From NCBI GenBank assembly GCA_009760855.2, contig WPIO01000186.1, positions 188,001 through 248,000 on the forward strand: a DNA stretch of 60,000 nt. Reading direction: 5' to 3'. The notes under the pieces were generated by a model, which saw nothing but the letters and a program-made list of their open reading frames with translations, was not told where the DNA came from and searched no databases. This stretch comes from Cristatella mucedo (taxonomy: Eukaryota > Bryozoa > Phylactolaemata > Cristatellidae). Numbering within the stretch: position 1 is the stretch's first letter; each line of letters begins with the position of its first letter. Of the stretch, positions 43,093 through 56,114 are shown piece by piece. The position numbers were made by a program, and so were the translations under genes.

Positions 43093-43742
43093 TTGAGCCC
43101 GGGCTAAGTCGGAGCTCAGTACGAGGGCTCCCGCTGATGCGAAAGTCGCCGAAGGCTACGCGTTCCGGTCGTTTGATGGATGTGCCCTGAGCTGCCCAGC
43201 CGCACTACCAGTGCACTGGAGCGCCTGTGCAAACATGCTTGCTTACTCGGCCACCGCAGCTTGTTTAATTTTTCATTTAAAGAGTCCAATGCGAGCGACT
43301 TATGCCGGCGGAGCTATTATGACATTTTGCTTTCAGTCGCCATTCTTGCAGATGTCATTGCACGGCGTCGACCAGTCGCAAGCACGACCGGACATAAGAG
43401 CCGCGGTGTACCAGCAGGCCAACCCGCCAGGCGCACGTGCAGCGACCGGAGCAGCAAATGAGAGAGACACACGTGACACACGACCTACAATCTGCTGCAC
43501 CGCAGCCCGTTGCAGGGCCGCAGCTGGCAGCTCTCGGCATTGAAGGCGATCTTTTGTCGCAGTACTGCGTCCTAAAGCGTGATAATCCGCCCCGATAAAC
43601 AACACGTGATAATTTGCGGAAGCTCCCGGGTTGTCGTGCTTGGAAATCAGTCCGTACGATGCTGGCCCTTTTCATAGGTGGACGAGCTAACAGTCGAAAC
43701 AGGTTAAGTCAGGTATAATGGATCGCGCATCGCCGTGTCCTT

Positions 43743-43773
<31 letters not shown>

Positions 43774-45544
43774 TAAAGAGATCGTGACAATTATTACGAC
43801 CCCTCTAAAACGCATGAGGCTGCCCCGAAATTTTATCGGCGGTTTCTGAATTGCATTATCAGGGACTTTTCGGATTATAATCTCGTACTTGGATTTTGCA
43901 CGAGCATTCCTGACACGACAAAATGGTTGGTTCGGTGCTGGCTTTGTGCGAGACTGCGACGACACTTGTGCGGTGCTTCCTTGTCGTCGTAGAAAGGAGA
44001 GCGACGGAGTTTTGAGCAGAGCCAGACGCGTATCATCAAGTTGCGTGGATGTTTTGCTGAGCAGGCTATCGCTTCAGCGTCGAACGCTGCTTCGCATCCG
44101 GCTATCATCACTTGCGCAGCAGCGCGTATTCGACTTCTGCTTCCTCTACTTCCGCTATCCTCACTTCGAGGCTCTAGCCTTGCCAGTATCGGATACATGG
44201 GCGCCAGGTCTAGCACCCGTCCATCAGTTGCGTCATGTTTGTCGCGATGGTCAAAGTCAATGTCCGCGGAGCCTGTACGCATTTGAACGTCGCGGAACGG
44301 CAAGAAAATCCAGCTTGTCTATGCCGCCACCCGAACAAAGAGACCTACTTCGTTAAGGCCATCGGAAAGAGCTCGCGGTGCGATGATTATTGGCCGCGTG
44401 CGGCGCTGCTTCTAACCGTCCGAGAGCCGCCAGTACGATTTCCAAGCACCCACAGTGTCGATCAGAGCCAGGAAGGTGACGTCATGGGGACGTCACGTGG
44501 TGGTCGTCTCTCATCTTGAGGCTGACTTCCGCTGCTTACCCTGCTTAGCTCCTCCGCAACGACTCGGCGGCGACCAGCCGAGTTCTCCTTGGATCGCGCG
44601 CCCGATGCGGGCAAAGTCCCCGCAATCCTAGCAGGAAAACGCGTCGAATCGGCGATCGCAAGGTCAGTCTGAGGTCATGCGACCATCGCAACTCCGCCCT
44701 CCCAAGCACTGGCACGCTTGTTCCGCCATTACGGCCGAAAAGACATTTTGACGCAAGCACTGGACGGTTACCACCGAGCAACTCGTTCGCGGAAAACTTG
44801 GAAAAGCTAGAAACGCCAAGCGGGGACTGATTAGGGATCCGATAGAAAACATGGTAAACTAGGAATGACTTAAGAAGAAAATCTAAGCGAGAAACGCCTT
44901 CTCAGCGAGACGCAGCGGTCCGCACCAGGATGCTTTCAACGGACCCAGTCTTGGAGGCGAGGTCGCTATACGCACTCTCTCCGCCGGCCTCAGCCACGCT
45001 GCCGGCCAGTCGCCATGACACTCGGCCTTGACCGCACCTGCGCTTGCTGCCGCCTCGGTAGGACCGCAGCGGCGTGCAGCACTTTGCTAAGCCGGGTGGC
45101 GGAGACAGGGCAGCAGCGGTGCCCGAGTACAGTTCTCCGGAGGCGCTGCGTTACAAACGCTCGCTCGCTGTGCGACTTCCACGTCCGGTCAGGACTAGGC
45201 CGCAAGCGCAGCGCTCGCGCTGGCGCTAGTCTCAGCCGACGCACGAAGAACACTGGTGAAACCTGAACCTCGTAGCACGGGCTGGTTACTTGTAGCCACT
45301 GCACCGGCGCACGCACGTAGCGCCGGCAGCAGCAGGGCCACGGCAGCGACGATGAGCGCTCGTAAATTGACGTTTCATTATACATTTACGCGTTAAGTCC
45401 GTATCCATTGTGTTGACAAGTCTATTTGACAGCTGCGGGCGGTCGCGGGCGTTCAACAGCGGCAATAAGGTACAACAACGGCTCTCCGGCCTATAGCTCA
45501 AATCAACTCAAATGCCAATCCATAAACGCGTAGAAAAAGAAGCT
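43093..45544. other. No gene recognised
   Basis: Contains a short (GA)n at 43745-43777. Open frames on both strands lack recognisable motifs. Confidence 0.4.
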
Positions 45545-45849
45545 TAATGTATTTCCGTCTGTAACTCCACAAAGTCATATAGACCATGTGGGTGCTACGC
45601 AGGAGAGTTTTGTATAGCGCACTCACAGCCTAAGCGGCTTTCGGTACGCATTTGGTAGCCAACAGACTTCGTCTCACGCAACAAAGAGAAAGTGGGAAGC
45701 ATAGCAGAGTCAGGAGAGCAGTTGAAGTAGTGAGTAGCATAGAAGTAGCAGTTCAGGACCGCTGAAAAGGATGTGCCATAGTCGGCAGTAGGAGAGTAGT
45801 TGTCGTTGCGTAAGAATTGTGGAAGCGAGTTCCGCAGTCTAGGACCAGC
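45545..45849 (-). mobile_element. LINE-B 3' end
   Basis: CTACGCAGGAGAGTTTTGTA, then CGGCTTTCGGTACGCATTTG and the ORF2 end GCAGTCTAGGACC, which stops at a head-to-head junction with LINE-A. Confidence 0.88.
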
Positions 45850-46065
45850 TTACAACGCACCTGCTTATTACAGCATTCGGTTGGTCTTAATGATTCGTCT
45901 TTCGCGTGCGCGCACCTGCTTACACTGAGCTTGCTGCTTGCGGATGTTACCAAAATTTCATTTGATAACTCTTTCAATACAGCATCTGTAAAGTGCCTAG
46001 AAAGAGATTTGACTCTCTAATGGCGCTACACAAATTTATTTCTATTCTTGTTATTATTATAACGC
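45850..46065 (+). mobile_element. LINE-A 3' tail, diverged subfamily
   Basis: CTTATTACAGCATTCGGTTG, ACAGCATCTGTAAAGTGCCT and a TTGTTATTATTAT end. Closest to the copy at 168-600. Confidence 0.85.
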
Positions 46066-46189
46066 CGGACCTGGAGCACCAACTACCCGCTCATCTCAGG
46101 GCGCCGACTTTTTATAAGGCTGCGTCCAAAGACTATCGCCTAATGTCGAATAATGATAATCAGCCACGATCGGGCTAGTTTAGCTGGTG

Positions 46190-47700
46190 TTGCCGTTTCG
46201 GTGCGCGCGCAGCGGGAGGGTGCTGGGCGGTCACGTGGGGCGGCGGGCGTGCGACGATTTCTCGGCCCGGTTGAAAAGTCGATCGGGCGGCGGCTGCGAG
46301 TTCCTGGCGGGTGTGCTGCGGCTTTTTGAGCCGCCGATTCAGCGGCAGCTTAAAACTCGGACTCGCGGTGTCGCTCGGGCGAGCGACGCGGTGAGGATGT
46401 CGCGCGATTGGTCCTCTCGCCGGTGCCAGTGGCGCCCGGACTCGCCCAGGCATTCAAACTTAATCTCTTCGTAACCAACAACGGCGTCATTGGTTTCGCT
46501 TCGCCGCTGAGCCCCTTCCGCGCACCAAGATGCACAGAGAGCGATGATGATGACGAAGCGGCTAGCAGGAGTCCGTCGACGTGAAGGCAGCCGCCGCCGC
46601 CGCCGCCGCCGCGCGACGCCCCGCCGCTGCATTCGCCGAGCGCGTTCGACTCCTACCTTACGGAGGCGTCCCGGAGCTCGACTTCCGGCTGTGGCGCCGC
46701 CAAGTGGAGGTCGGCGCTAGTTCGTCGTCGTCGTCTTCGCCGCCGCCGACGGTGCTTTTCCGCCGCGTCCGAGAAGAGCCGCGATTCCAGTTCAAGGCCA
46801 GAGCTCGTCGCCGCCTCAGCCGCCAGTCTAGTGGCGCGCGAGCACTCGGAACACTCAGCCTGGGCGCCACGCTGCGCCTCGCCTCCCGACGGCCGCCGTA
46901 GCGCGCCGCGCGCGAGACCACTCGGCTGCCAGCGAGCGCCCGCCAGCCGCCCAGGCGCTAAGACGGGCGTCGACCGCGCCCGCAGCCGCCGCCGACGCCG
47001 CCGCAGCCGTCGCCGCGCCGAATTCACGCGCACCTCTACGAGCCTCGTGCCTTCGCTCCTGCTGGCCCGCCGGTGGCGCTCCGCCAAGGCTGCCAGCTCG
47101 CGTTCGCGCGCGAGCGGCGTCGCTCGCGTGTCGATTGGTTGAACAGCACGAGTGCTCGGCTGGCCTCGAAAGCGTCGACATTCGCGAGCGGCGACGCATG
47201 CGCGCGAGAGCACTTCTCTCGCGCGGTCGCTGCCATCGCTTTGCCGCGTCGAGGCGCGGTCGCATCCGGCGCCGCGCGAGTGCCCGACGCCTCGACCGAT
47301 CGAGCTGTCGGTCCGAGGTCCACGCGCCCGTGGTGCCCCGCGCAGGAGGCGGCGGCGGGCCTGGCGCGCGAGATCGCATCCGACGAGATCGCATCCGAGA
47401 GGCAGGCAGCGGAGCCGCCCACGTCTGGACGAAGGCGTCGCCGGGACGGCGCGTCGCCTGCAGTCGTTCGCAGAGCCGCCGCGCTCGCCGCAACTGCGCA
47501 GAGCTCCGGCGAGCGCGGCGGCTCGCTTGCTCGCGCGCCTAGCGATAACCGGCACGGCGATCGTCGCAGCGAGTCTGTGGCGCCAACTTTTGGCATCGGC
47601 CGCAGTTCGCCATTTGCTCTACTTCTGCGTGGCCTCGTTCGAGCACATAAATGCGGGCGGCAGTCTCCAGGGGGCCGTCCAGCGCTGCCACGGGTAACCG
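46190..47700. other. CpG-rich island without recognised coding exon
   Basis: Very GC-rich, with long Arg/Ala-rich frames on both strands that look compositional. It could be a promoter or first exon of a gene whose other exons were not recognised. Confidence 0.4.
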
Positions 47701-47872
47701 GCTTGGTCAGGCAGCCGGTCCGGCTGGCGTGAGTACAGCTGGATCATAGACAGCAAAGTATACGCACTTCACTACCGGGGGGGGGAGGGGGTTCGAGTCC
47801 TGCAGCAGGTGATTCTATTGCAAACGGTGCGACCGTCACTGAGGCTGTACTACTGCGCCATGCCATATACCG

Positions 47873-48160
<288 letters not shown>

Positions 48161-48747
48161 AGCGAGCAGAGGAAGAGAGGCTCGATGGACACTCCTGTGT
48201 GGAAGCTGCTGAGGGCGCCAGCGTGGGGAACGCGTTTCTCTTCAGAGCACTCAGTGCCGCTGCGATCACGAGAGCCGTTGCATAAGTGCTAAGCTACTTC
48301 TTCTTTGTGCCTAGGAGCAATCGTTCGACCTAATACCGCAGTTCGCGTCAGCATGCGACGAAGGTAGACCCGCATGATAGGTTCTCGACAATGCCTACGT
48401 GGCAGCAGACGAACGGGCGGCGAGCCTAGAGTGCTGAGACTTGGCGGAGTCACGACTAGGGATGGACGCGTATGAATAACTGGAGATGGTCAGCGGAGGT
48501 TAGGCACCTCCCGTAGACGAGTGAGAGCGAGTAGGGTAGCGTTTCCCACACTGTTTGGCGGACTGGCAGGAGGTGCGGAGCCGGCGGCGATTAGAGTCAC
48601 GTGACCCACAACGTAAGTAGCTGGCAGCTAGCCATAGGCGGCATCACGTGGGTATCCTTTGCGAGTGGTGACTCCGCCGGAGACACGCGGGAAATGGAAC
48701 ACCAGCTTGGGCAGTGTCGCATCCGGGCCGCCAGCTAAAATCTTAAG
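48161..48747. other. No gene recognised
   Basis: No repeat or coding similarity seen. Confidence 0.5.
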
Positions 48748-48855
48748 GATCAATTGCATTTCACTTTACAGCAAATGTAAAGCGCCTAGAGAGAGATTAA
48801 GTTCTCTGAGGGCGCTTTATAAAGTGAATTATTATTATTATTATTATTATTATAG
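48748..48855 (+). mobile_element. LINE-A 3' tail fragment
   Basis: GGATCAATTGCATTTCACTT, AAAGCGCCTAGAGAGAGATT and an (ATT)n end at 48827-48854. Confidence 0.9.
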
Positions 48856-49178
48856 TCCGTCGATCCACCAGTTTCTCCATTACTTAAAAGGAGCTGCGTA
48901 GTTTTCTGGTTAGCAGATGGTGGAGTGGCGGGCGCATTATTCACGTCTAGGGTAGGAATGTCTGTCCAAAGAGGCATGCTATCTCGGCCACTGAGCTGCC
49001 AATCGTGTCTCTTCGTGCTCTTAACTTCCAGTTTACTAAGCGCTCAAAACCCTTAGTAGAAAGCCCGCGGAAAGCTTAGGTGCTTACTTAATAACCCACA
49101 AAGTCTTACCACTAAATTTATTGAATAAGGTCGGAACACTGCATGCAGCTTGAAAAAGCGAGGGACGGAGATAGTGTG

Positions 49179-49280
<102 letters not shown>

Positions 49281-49317
49281 CTTCTGAGTTTGAGACGGAA
49301 TAGTGACAGAGAGAAGA

Positions 49318-49846
49318 CGGATTGACTTCAAGGTTTGGTCGCTCACTTTTAGGTCACTTCATTCTTTGGCTCCAGCCTATCTCTCAGGTATACTCCCCCA
49401 TCAGGCCAAGCATCGTACCACCCGCTTTTCGGAATCCAACAGTCTACAAATACCCCGTACAAACCTAAAATCCCTTGGAGACCGTGCATTTAGTTCGTAT
49501 GCTCCCAAAGCCTGGAACTCCCTCCCGACCTGCGTCACAACATCCCCTGGCCTGACCACATTTAAAACGAACTTAAAAACACCTATTAAGGACAGCATTT
49601 AGTGGGTCCCTGTGATTCGTCCTTGATGTGCTTATGCGTGCTGACACTGTGCATGCTGCCACTAACCATATTTGCATGCTGACCTTGTACATGTCACCCC
49701 TAACCATAATATTCATGTTGTTTGTTTGTCAAGCATGATTTTACTTACCATTCAATTGCATTTCACTTTGCAGCGAATGTAAAGTGCCTAGAAAGAGATT
49801 CAGTTCTCTGAGGGCGCTTTATCAAGTGCATTATTATTATTATTGT
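49318..49846 (+). mobile_element. LINE-A 3' end
   Basis: It encodes RIDFKVWSLTFRSLHSLAPA and [20 protein letters not shown], then the full 3' UTR ending TTATTATTATTATTG. It is sandwiched between two (GA)n arrays. Confidence 0.94.
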
Positions 49847-50128
<282 letters not shown>

Positions 50129-50496
50129 GAGCAGTTCCATTGGGGCACTTACATATCTGCCTCAACCGCAGATGTCGTCTGCTACCTGCTACACTCTCCT
50201 TATTTGGCGTGACTACTTTCATGCTGCCTCTGTCCACCGGACCCGCATGGCCTTCAGTAAGTGCCTCTGAACAAATGCCTTAACGGGTCCACCCCTATAA
50301 TTCATCACTAGCTGATATGCTGGACTAGTCAGGAGCTGCCGTGGCGACGGCCCGTTAGACGTGGCTGCCCAGAAAAACACTCTTTGGCTCATGATCTGCA
50401 GGTGGGCTAAATCGTCCTCCACTTGCGACCTCACAAAACGAAGCCGTGTCCTCACTCATGCTTTGAGTGCCTCCCAGTCAAGCCAGGTGGGACCTT

Positions 50497-50497
<1 letters not shown>

Positions 50498-50527
<30 letters not shown>
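50498..50527 (+). repeat. Poly(G) run of 30
   Basis: Thirty consecutive G residues between GACCTTC and TCCGGAC. Confidence 0.9.
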
Positions 50528-50528
<1 letters not shown>

Positions 50529-50789
50529 CCGGACTTCAAGTTGTGACGCACGCAGATCCTAGAGAGCCAACGGTTTCCTCTCACCTAGGAGCAACTGAAA
50601 CAGTATAGTAGTCGGAAAAGCATTCTCGTACGTAAGACTGGCACCGATTATCACTGCCTTGAAGGCTGCTACTGTTTAGACAGTCTTTGCTCTCAAGTAC
50701 CTCACAGCGAGCAGTGGTGTAGCCTGGATTAAGCTAAGGAGAAGGAGCCGTGACGTTGGCGGTCGGCCTATAAATAATTTATAATACAA

Positions 50790-50958
50790 AATAAATCCTA
50801 GCTGATTGAACAGCTCTTTTTGTATAGCGACAGAAGAGCCTTTACGGCTATCACAACCGCTTGCAGTGGCGATACAGAATCGCCCACCTCAGGAATCGAA
50901 CCCACGACCTCGGGACCGAGATCGTGAAAGCAACCGCCTTACCTAGTGTGCCATACAA
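50790..50958 (-). mobile_element. SINE2, full length
   Basis: TAGCTGATTGAACAGCTCTT, TGTATAGCGACAGAAGAGCC, B-box GGAATCGAACCC and CGCCTTACCTAGTGTGCCAT at the A-box end. Confidence 0.92.
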
Positions 50959-51290
50959 TAGGAATGCTGAAAGACAGTTGATGAAACTCTTCGCGTGGGT
51001 CCTGTAAGGCCCGAAGCCATTTGCACCCGTACTAACGTCATACCCGTTGTCGTGAGCAGCTTTCTTGTTCGTATTACGTAAGCCTTCCTTACTGTTACAT
51101 GTTCCTTCGCATGTGAGTGTGACTGATACTGATACTGGTCGCTCGAGATTTTGTGAGCCTGTGGAGTTCGCTTACAATGATATAAAGATTTATCCAAATT
51201 GATGTAGTCGTAAACGCAAGTGTAGTAGCCGGCAGAGGCGAGCAAGGATTTTTTATCTAGCTTTCATTTAGATATCCTAGCTACGACCCA

Positions 51291-51484
<194 letters not shown>

Positions 51485-51654
51485 TGCGTGAGCACACCCC
51501 TGGGCAGCCCTTTTATTACGTGAGCACACGCTTTATGTGGCATCACTGAGCCGTTGCATACCGCGACCGCTCAACCTTAAGTGAACGGATGCCTTCAACG
51601 AATGCCCTGTGCGCATCGATTTGCCGTCTGCCTGCTGTGAGTCACCAGCTGAGC

Positions 51655-51702
51655 ATGCCATTGTCCGCCATTGTCCACCATTGTCCGCCATTGTCCGCCG
51701 CG
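51655..51702. repeat. Short tandem CCATTGTCCGC repeat
   Basis: Four units of about 11 bases. Confidence 0.9.
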
Positions 51703-52147
51703 CCCTAAGCTGCTCGACGGCCGGTGGCTGCTGCTTCGTTGCTCGGACGCCTTTAAAGGCTCGTTGTTCCCGCTCGTTCTTCCGAAAATGCTCGGCTGGA
51801 AGTTTATTATAGTCTTATCGCATGGCGGCGCAGCTAGTTGTCACCTACCAGAGGCTTTGCGTGACATTTCTTTTGTTCCCTGCATGAGGGCGGCCGTAAT
51901 TTGCGGCCGAGGCAGTGCAGCGCTGACATATAAATCTCATGGAGAATAGCGCTGGCTGGAGATTCCTTGCTAATCCTGAGTTATGAGTATAAGGAACTAG
52001 ATGCATTACATCTAAGGCTTAGGTCTTATGCTAGACAACCGTGAGAGCCATAGTCAGATTCCATTCGCTTTGTCCGTGGAAAGTTCTCGAACTCCGAAAT
52101 ATGGCGCCAGAAAGCACAGGACTTGATACGAAGCCACGCTGCGATCG

Positions 52148-52494
52148 CTGCTGTGCTCTGGAATCCACGGGAACGCCGACTTCCGTCACGACATCCCCTG
52201 ACCTGACCACTTTTAAAAAGAACTTAAAAACACAACAATTGTTGACAGCATTCAGTGGGTCCCTGCGATTCGTCCTTTATGTGCTTATGCGTACTGACAC
52301 TGTTGCATGCTCCCACTAACCACATTTGCATGCTGACCCTGTGCATGTCACCCATAACCTTGTTATTCATGTTGCTTGCTTATCAAGAATGATACCACTT
52401 ACCATTCAATCGTGTTTCCTTTGCAGCAAATGTAAAGCGCCTAGAAAGAGATTCTGAGGGCGCTTTATCAAGCGTATTATTATTATTTTTATTA
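52148..52494 (+). mobile_element. LINE-A 3' end
   Basis: TCCGTCACGACATCCCCTGA, CATTCAGTGGGTCCCTGCGA, the terminal hairpin (with a 4-7 base deletion, AAAGAGATTCTGAGGGCGC) and a TTATTATTATTTTTATTA end. Confidence 0.92.
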
Positions 52495-53129
52495 ACGCTA
52501 TCTACGAGGCGATTCACTGCGTTGGTTTGCCAGCATTCGTCTCGCAGCTGCGCTGACAAGTGCCTGCTACTTGCGCTGTTTATCTATGTACTTGCACTTA
52601 ATTGTGCTAGCGCTTTGAGCGAAAGACGTTAGTTCCGGCACTACTGCATGCTTTAGTAGCTCTACGCGTTTCTTCTTAAGGTGTGGACACTTTGCAACGA
52701 CTCCTTCTACTCCAACCGCTGGCGCAGCACCTTACTGAAGTAAGATGGCGGCCCTGAATATGGAAGTCGGTCTTAAGGTCAATGCGATCCTATAGGCACA
52801 CGTACTCCCTTAGTTAAAGACAGTTAGTTGAAAGCAGCAAGAATGGATCTGGACGCGCTTCATCGGACAGACTGGCGACTCAGCTCTACTTGCTATTTCG
52901 CCGCTTTCATACAGTTCTTAGAGGCAGGAGCAAAGTAAAACATCGAGGGCACCGATTTATAAGCCAGGAGGATCGCTCCTCCGCATTCGCCTCAGGATTC
53001 GCCGACGGACGCAGCTAAGCACGTGGCCTTAATTGCTTGCTGCTGCGCTACTGCTGCGTTGTCCGGTGTTCCTGCGTAGAGCTTAGAAACATAGAAAACT
53101 GATAACTAATCAATCCACTCGCGCGAATA
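52495..53129. other. No gene recognised
   Basis: Intergenic downstream of the Ly6-like gene; nothing identifiable. Confidence 0.5.
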
Positions 53130-53135
53130 TTTATT
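53130..53135 (-). promoter_or_regulatory. Polyadenylation signal AATAAA of the Ly6-like gene
   Basis: The complement of TTTATT gives AATAAA about 180 bases downstream of the stop at 53315. Confidence 0.5.
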
Positions 53136-53314
53136 CACATTTAGCATCGGAGAAGCGGCGCCTCGCCAAAGCTGCCCTCTTCGCTCTGGCCACGTGGGTG
53201 CCACGTGACGCACGCCGGCAGTTCGCCGAGTAATGACGCCATGACGGCCACCATGTCTGTCCTCAGTCGTTCGGTCTGCTCAGTTGCAGTCGGCACTTTG
53301 GCCGTGGGTGCGGC

Positions 53315-53521
53315 CTAATACAGCGAGCCAAATAGTGCTGCTAGAAACGCCACTGCGCCAGCAGTCCACGGCCGGTCGGCAGAGTTGCAGGCGTCAGATT
53401 GGCAGCAATAGACGCTGGCGCCTCCCAAAACAGCGTTCAGAGTTGATTCGACGCATTTCTGAGTGCATTCACGCACGACGTAAGACGGCGACTCGAAAAC
53501 GGTGTTTTTCACTACCACCAT
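53315..53521 (-). CDS. Ly6/uPAR-like protein, terminal exon
   Basis: Acceptor CCCAACAG|ATG, 68 codons plus stop. It carries RECTQKC, YCCQSDACN and a C-terminal hydrophobic GPI signal. Confidence 0.85.
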   Translation of the reverse strand: MVVVKNTVFESPSYVVRECTQKCVESTLNAVLGGASVYCCQSDACNSADRPWTAGAVAFLAALFGSLY

Positions 53522-55067
53522 CTGTTGGGAAATTAGAAATGCAAAATGTACTTGGAAATTAGGGCGGCTGTCTGTTCGGGCTCGCTTTGGCCTACTGCTT
53601 CGACTCGAGAATCCAGGATCGCCAGCTTCAGTATCGTGCGGAAACGCATTTGCACGACGTTTTTTTTTAGAAATAATACATACACAGGTGTAAGTGTCTA
53701 CGGGAAAGATGAAGGATGGACCAATCAGAGACGCGGAAATTTCGCGGGGAGCAGCTCCCAGCGACCTGATACATCGCGACGACCGCGCGCGACCCTCGCC
53801 AGTTCGGATTGCACGGCAATGCATGGAAAGTGCAGAGACTTGAAGCTTGCTGTACGCCAGCGCTAACGCCACAGTGCTCGTTATTCTACAGGCGACGCTA
53901 GCAGCAATGCCGCATTGTAAAAATTGCCAAGATTAGCAAGAATATTACGGCTAGTAGGGCATGTCACTTCCATCAGACGCGTCGACAATCAGCTCAGCGC
54001 GTGCTGACTCTCCGACCGTCAGAGCTCAACTCCAAAAGAGCGTCTGCGGTCAGGCCCTTAGCAGCAGCCTTATGTTTTGGGCACGTCGTATGTCGTACAA
54101 GTATCTCGCTCGTGCACAATCATAGATCGCGCGGCTCGTAAGCCTCGGTTTATCGCGGCTCTTTGACTTGCGGTCGACCAACGGAAGCAGAGTCGAGTTC
54201 CGACGCTGACCCACACGCGGCCCGGCACGGCTTGGCGGCTCCTTCGCACCTAGCTGTACTGCTGCGCCAGATTCGGCCTGCCCGCGCCCTCGGCTTCTCT
54301 GCGGACATTAAATTAGCTGCCCCTGACTCCTGACTTTGCGGCGGCGAAGAAGCGGCACGGCGGATCGTCCGCGGATCTCGCCACGGCCGACGGCCAACGT
54401 GTGGCGGAGTAACGAGAACAAACGCCAAAGACAGTGTCTGCGAAAACTGGATATTCGCTTCACAACGCGGAGCGCTTAGATATTTCGGCCTTTAGGCGTT
54501 TGAGCGCGAGCGTCCAGCGTTCGCCGCGCTTAGTGTTAGCATCAGTCGGGCTAGCCGTCAAGATGTCGACGTCAGCCGGGCGGAGACGGAATTCTCTGCA
54601 GTCGCATGTAGGAGAGCGCACCACAGGACGATCGATCAGCATGCGACTTCGGCCAAGAAGGCAACTGTAGCCGTCAGCTTGGCAAAACCTCTAGCGGACA
54701 GACGGAGGAAGGACTGCAGCGGCGGCGATCTCTAGCGGACAGAAGGAAGACTCGCGCGCGCTGGCCAGCAAGCAGGCGCAAGCGACTCGCCTCGACCCGC
54801 CCCCACGCGTGCCCTTTGTTTCCCAAAAGTGCGTTGCCGCTCGACGCTAAAAACCCGTCGATTAACTTTATTGCACGTTTATCCTACTACGGTAACTGCA
54901 CTTACAAACCCCCCTCTGCCACCTGTAAGCTACACGTACCTGGCAGTAGGCGTAGCCGCTGGGGCATGCGACCGCAGTGACGTTGGCTGGCACTTTGGAA
55001 TCGCAGGTTGCGTCTTTGCCCACTGCATTGGTTGCGCACTGGTAGCATAAAAGGCAGGCCGCCATTT
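53315..55067 (-). CDS. Ly6/uPAR (three-finger) GPI-anchored protein, two exons placed, signal-peptide exon missing
   Basis: Joined exons in coding order: 55067-54940 and 53521-53315. The mature domain begins CLLCYQCATNAVGKDATCDS and continues ACPSGYAYCQ|MVVVKNTVFE, RECTQKCVES and YCCQSDACNS. This is the ten-cysteine LU pattern ending CCxxDxCN. It is followed by a small-residue site (NSADRP) and a hydrophobic tail WTAGAVAFLAALFGSLY, as in GPI-anchored proteins. Ly6 proteins are extracellular membrane-anchored modulators; the specific partner cannot be inferred. The 5' exon with the signal peptide should lie above 55067. Confidence 0.85.
54940..55067 (-). CDS. Ly6/uPAR-like protein, first visible exon
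   Basis: It encodes LCYQCATNAVGKD and ACPSGYAYCQ, carrying the first five canonical LU cysteines. The donor TGCCAG|GTACGT is strong (GT at 54939-54938), phase 0. The 5' edge is set by TTTTAG|AA immediately before the ATG at 55065; the polypyrimidine tract there is weak. The ATG is not followed by a signal peptide, so it is more likely internal than the start. Confidence 0.75.
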
Positions 55068-55425
55068 CTAAAACGTTCGCAGCAGCGGTCGCTGCTTATA
55101 CGCGAGCAGTCTTGCCGCCAGCGGCTGGCGACCGGTGCGGCGAGCCGATGGCCGGAAGCCGACTGCTTTCGAAAGCGTTCTGCCGAACAGCAGAGGAGCG
55201 ACCGAGGGACAGCTGATCTTTTGAAGCGACTGATGAATGGGAGAAGCGGTTTCCGATTCGTTCGCTGAGTCCACTTAAACTCCACTGGGGACGAATGCCG
55301 GCGAACGAGTGCGACCTGGGCTTCGTGCCGACTCGAGCTATTCGGCCACCATGCGAGCCTGTACTCGACGCTAGAACACTAGTCCCGCGAAAAGATTTTG
55401 CATCCGACCGCCAAAGAATCTCACA

Positions 55426-55456
55426 GGCGGCACTTGCGGCACTTGCGGCACTTGCT
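55426..55456. repeat. Short GGCACTTGC tandem repeat
   Basis: Three and a half 9-bp units. Confidence 0.9.
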
Positions 55457-55567
55457 GGGCAAAGAGGCCAGTTATGGAGACATTCCTATACAAGCTGCCT
55501 GCGGGGATGGTGCTTATCTTGCGCCAGCGGCGACATGAGTAGCACAGATTAAGAGCGACCAGCGCAA

Positions 55568-55648
55568 GAGCGAAGAACAAGAGCGGCTAGCGTAAGAGCG
55601 GCTAGCGTAAGAGCGGCTAGCGTAAGAGCGGCTAGCGTAAGAGCGGCC
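55568..55648. repeat. 15-bp tandem repeat GCGGCTAGCGTAAGA
   Basis: Four perfect units and a diverged fifth, upstream of the Ly6-like exons. On the minus strand they read as the peptide repeat LTLAA. Confidence 0.95.
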
Positions 55649-56114
55649 AGCCAAGCTGAGGAGCTTGTAATCAACCGGAGAACGCTTAGCGTCTCCCCTG
55701 CCCGCAGCAGCGTTGCTGGGAGCTGAAGCAGACGAACTATGGACCAATGCCTTTGCGTTTGAACTGCTGCCACTACGTGGGCATACATTAGCATTGTCAA
55801 GTGCTCATCGGCCATGCCGAGTGTTTGCAGGGCGTCTTATGTAGATTTCAGCTGTGCTTTCGAGTCATCCAAGTACATCGACAACATTGGCAGCATTAAG
55901 CTTTCCTTTTTATAACTTTACGGGCTCAAGTTTGAGCCTCAGTCAGACCAGAAATCTTTAATACGTGAAGAGTTTATAAGTATGCATGGGTAGCGAGCTT
56001 GCAGTGAAGCTCGCGAGCTCGCTGCGAGCTGCGCTTCTTCGGCAAAATAACCCAGAAATAAACGCTAATTAAGAGCCAAGCTGGAAAAATTACTTCCGCT
56101 GTAGCCAGCGTGGA

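Noticed and set aside
46653-47732. Arg-rich frames of 180-300 codons on both strands
   Set aside because: Expected from extreme GC content; no recognisable domain.
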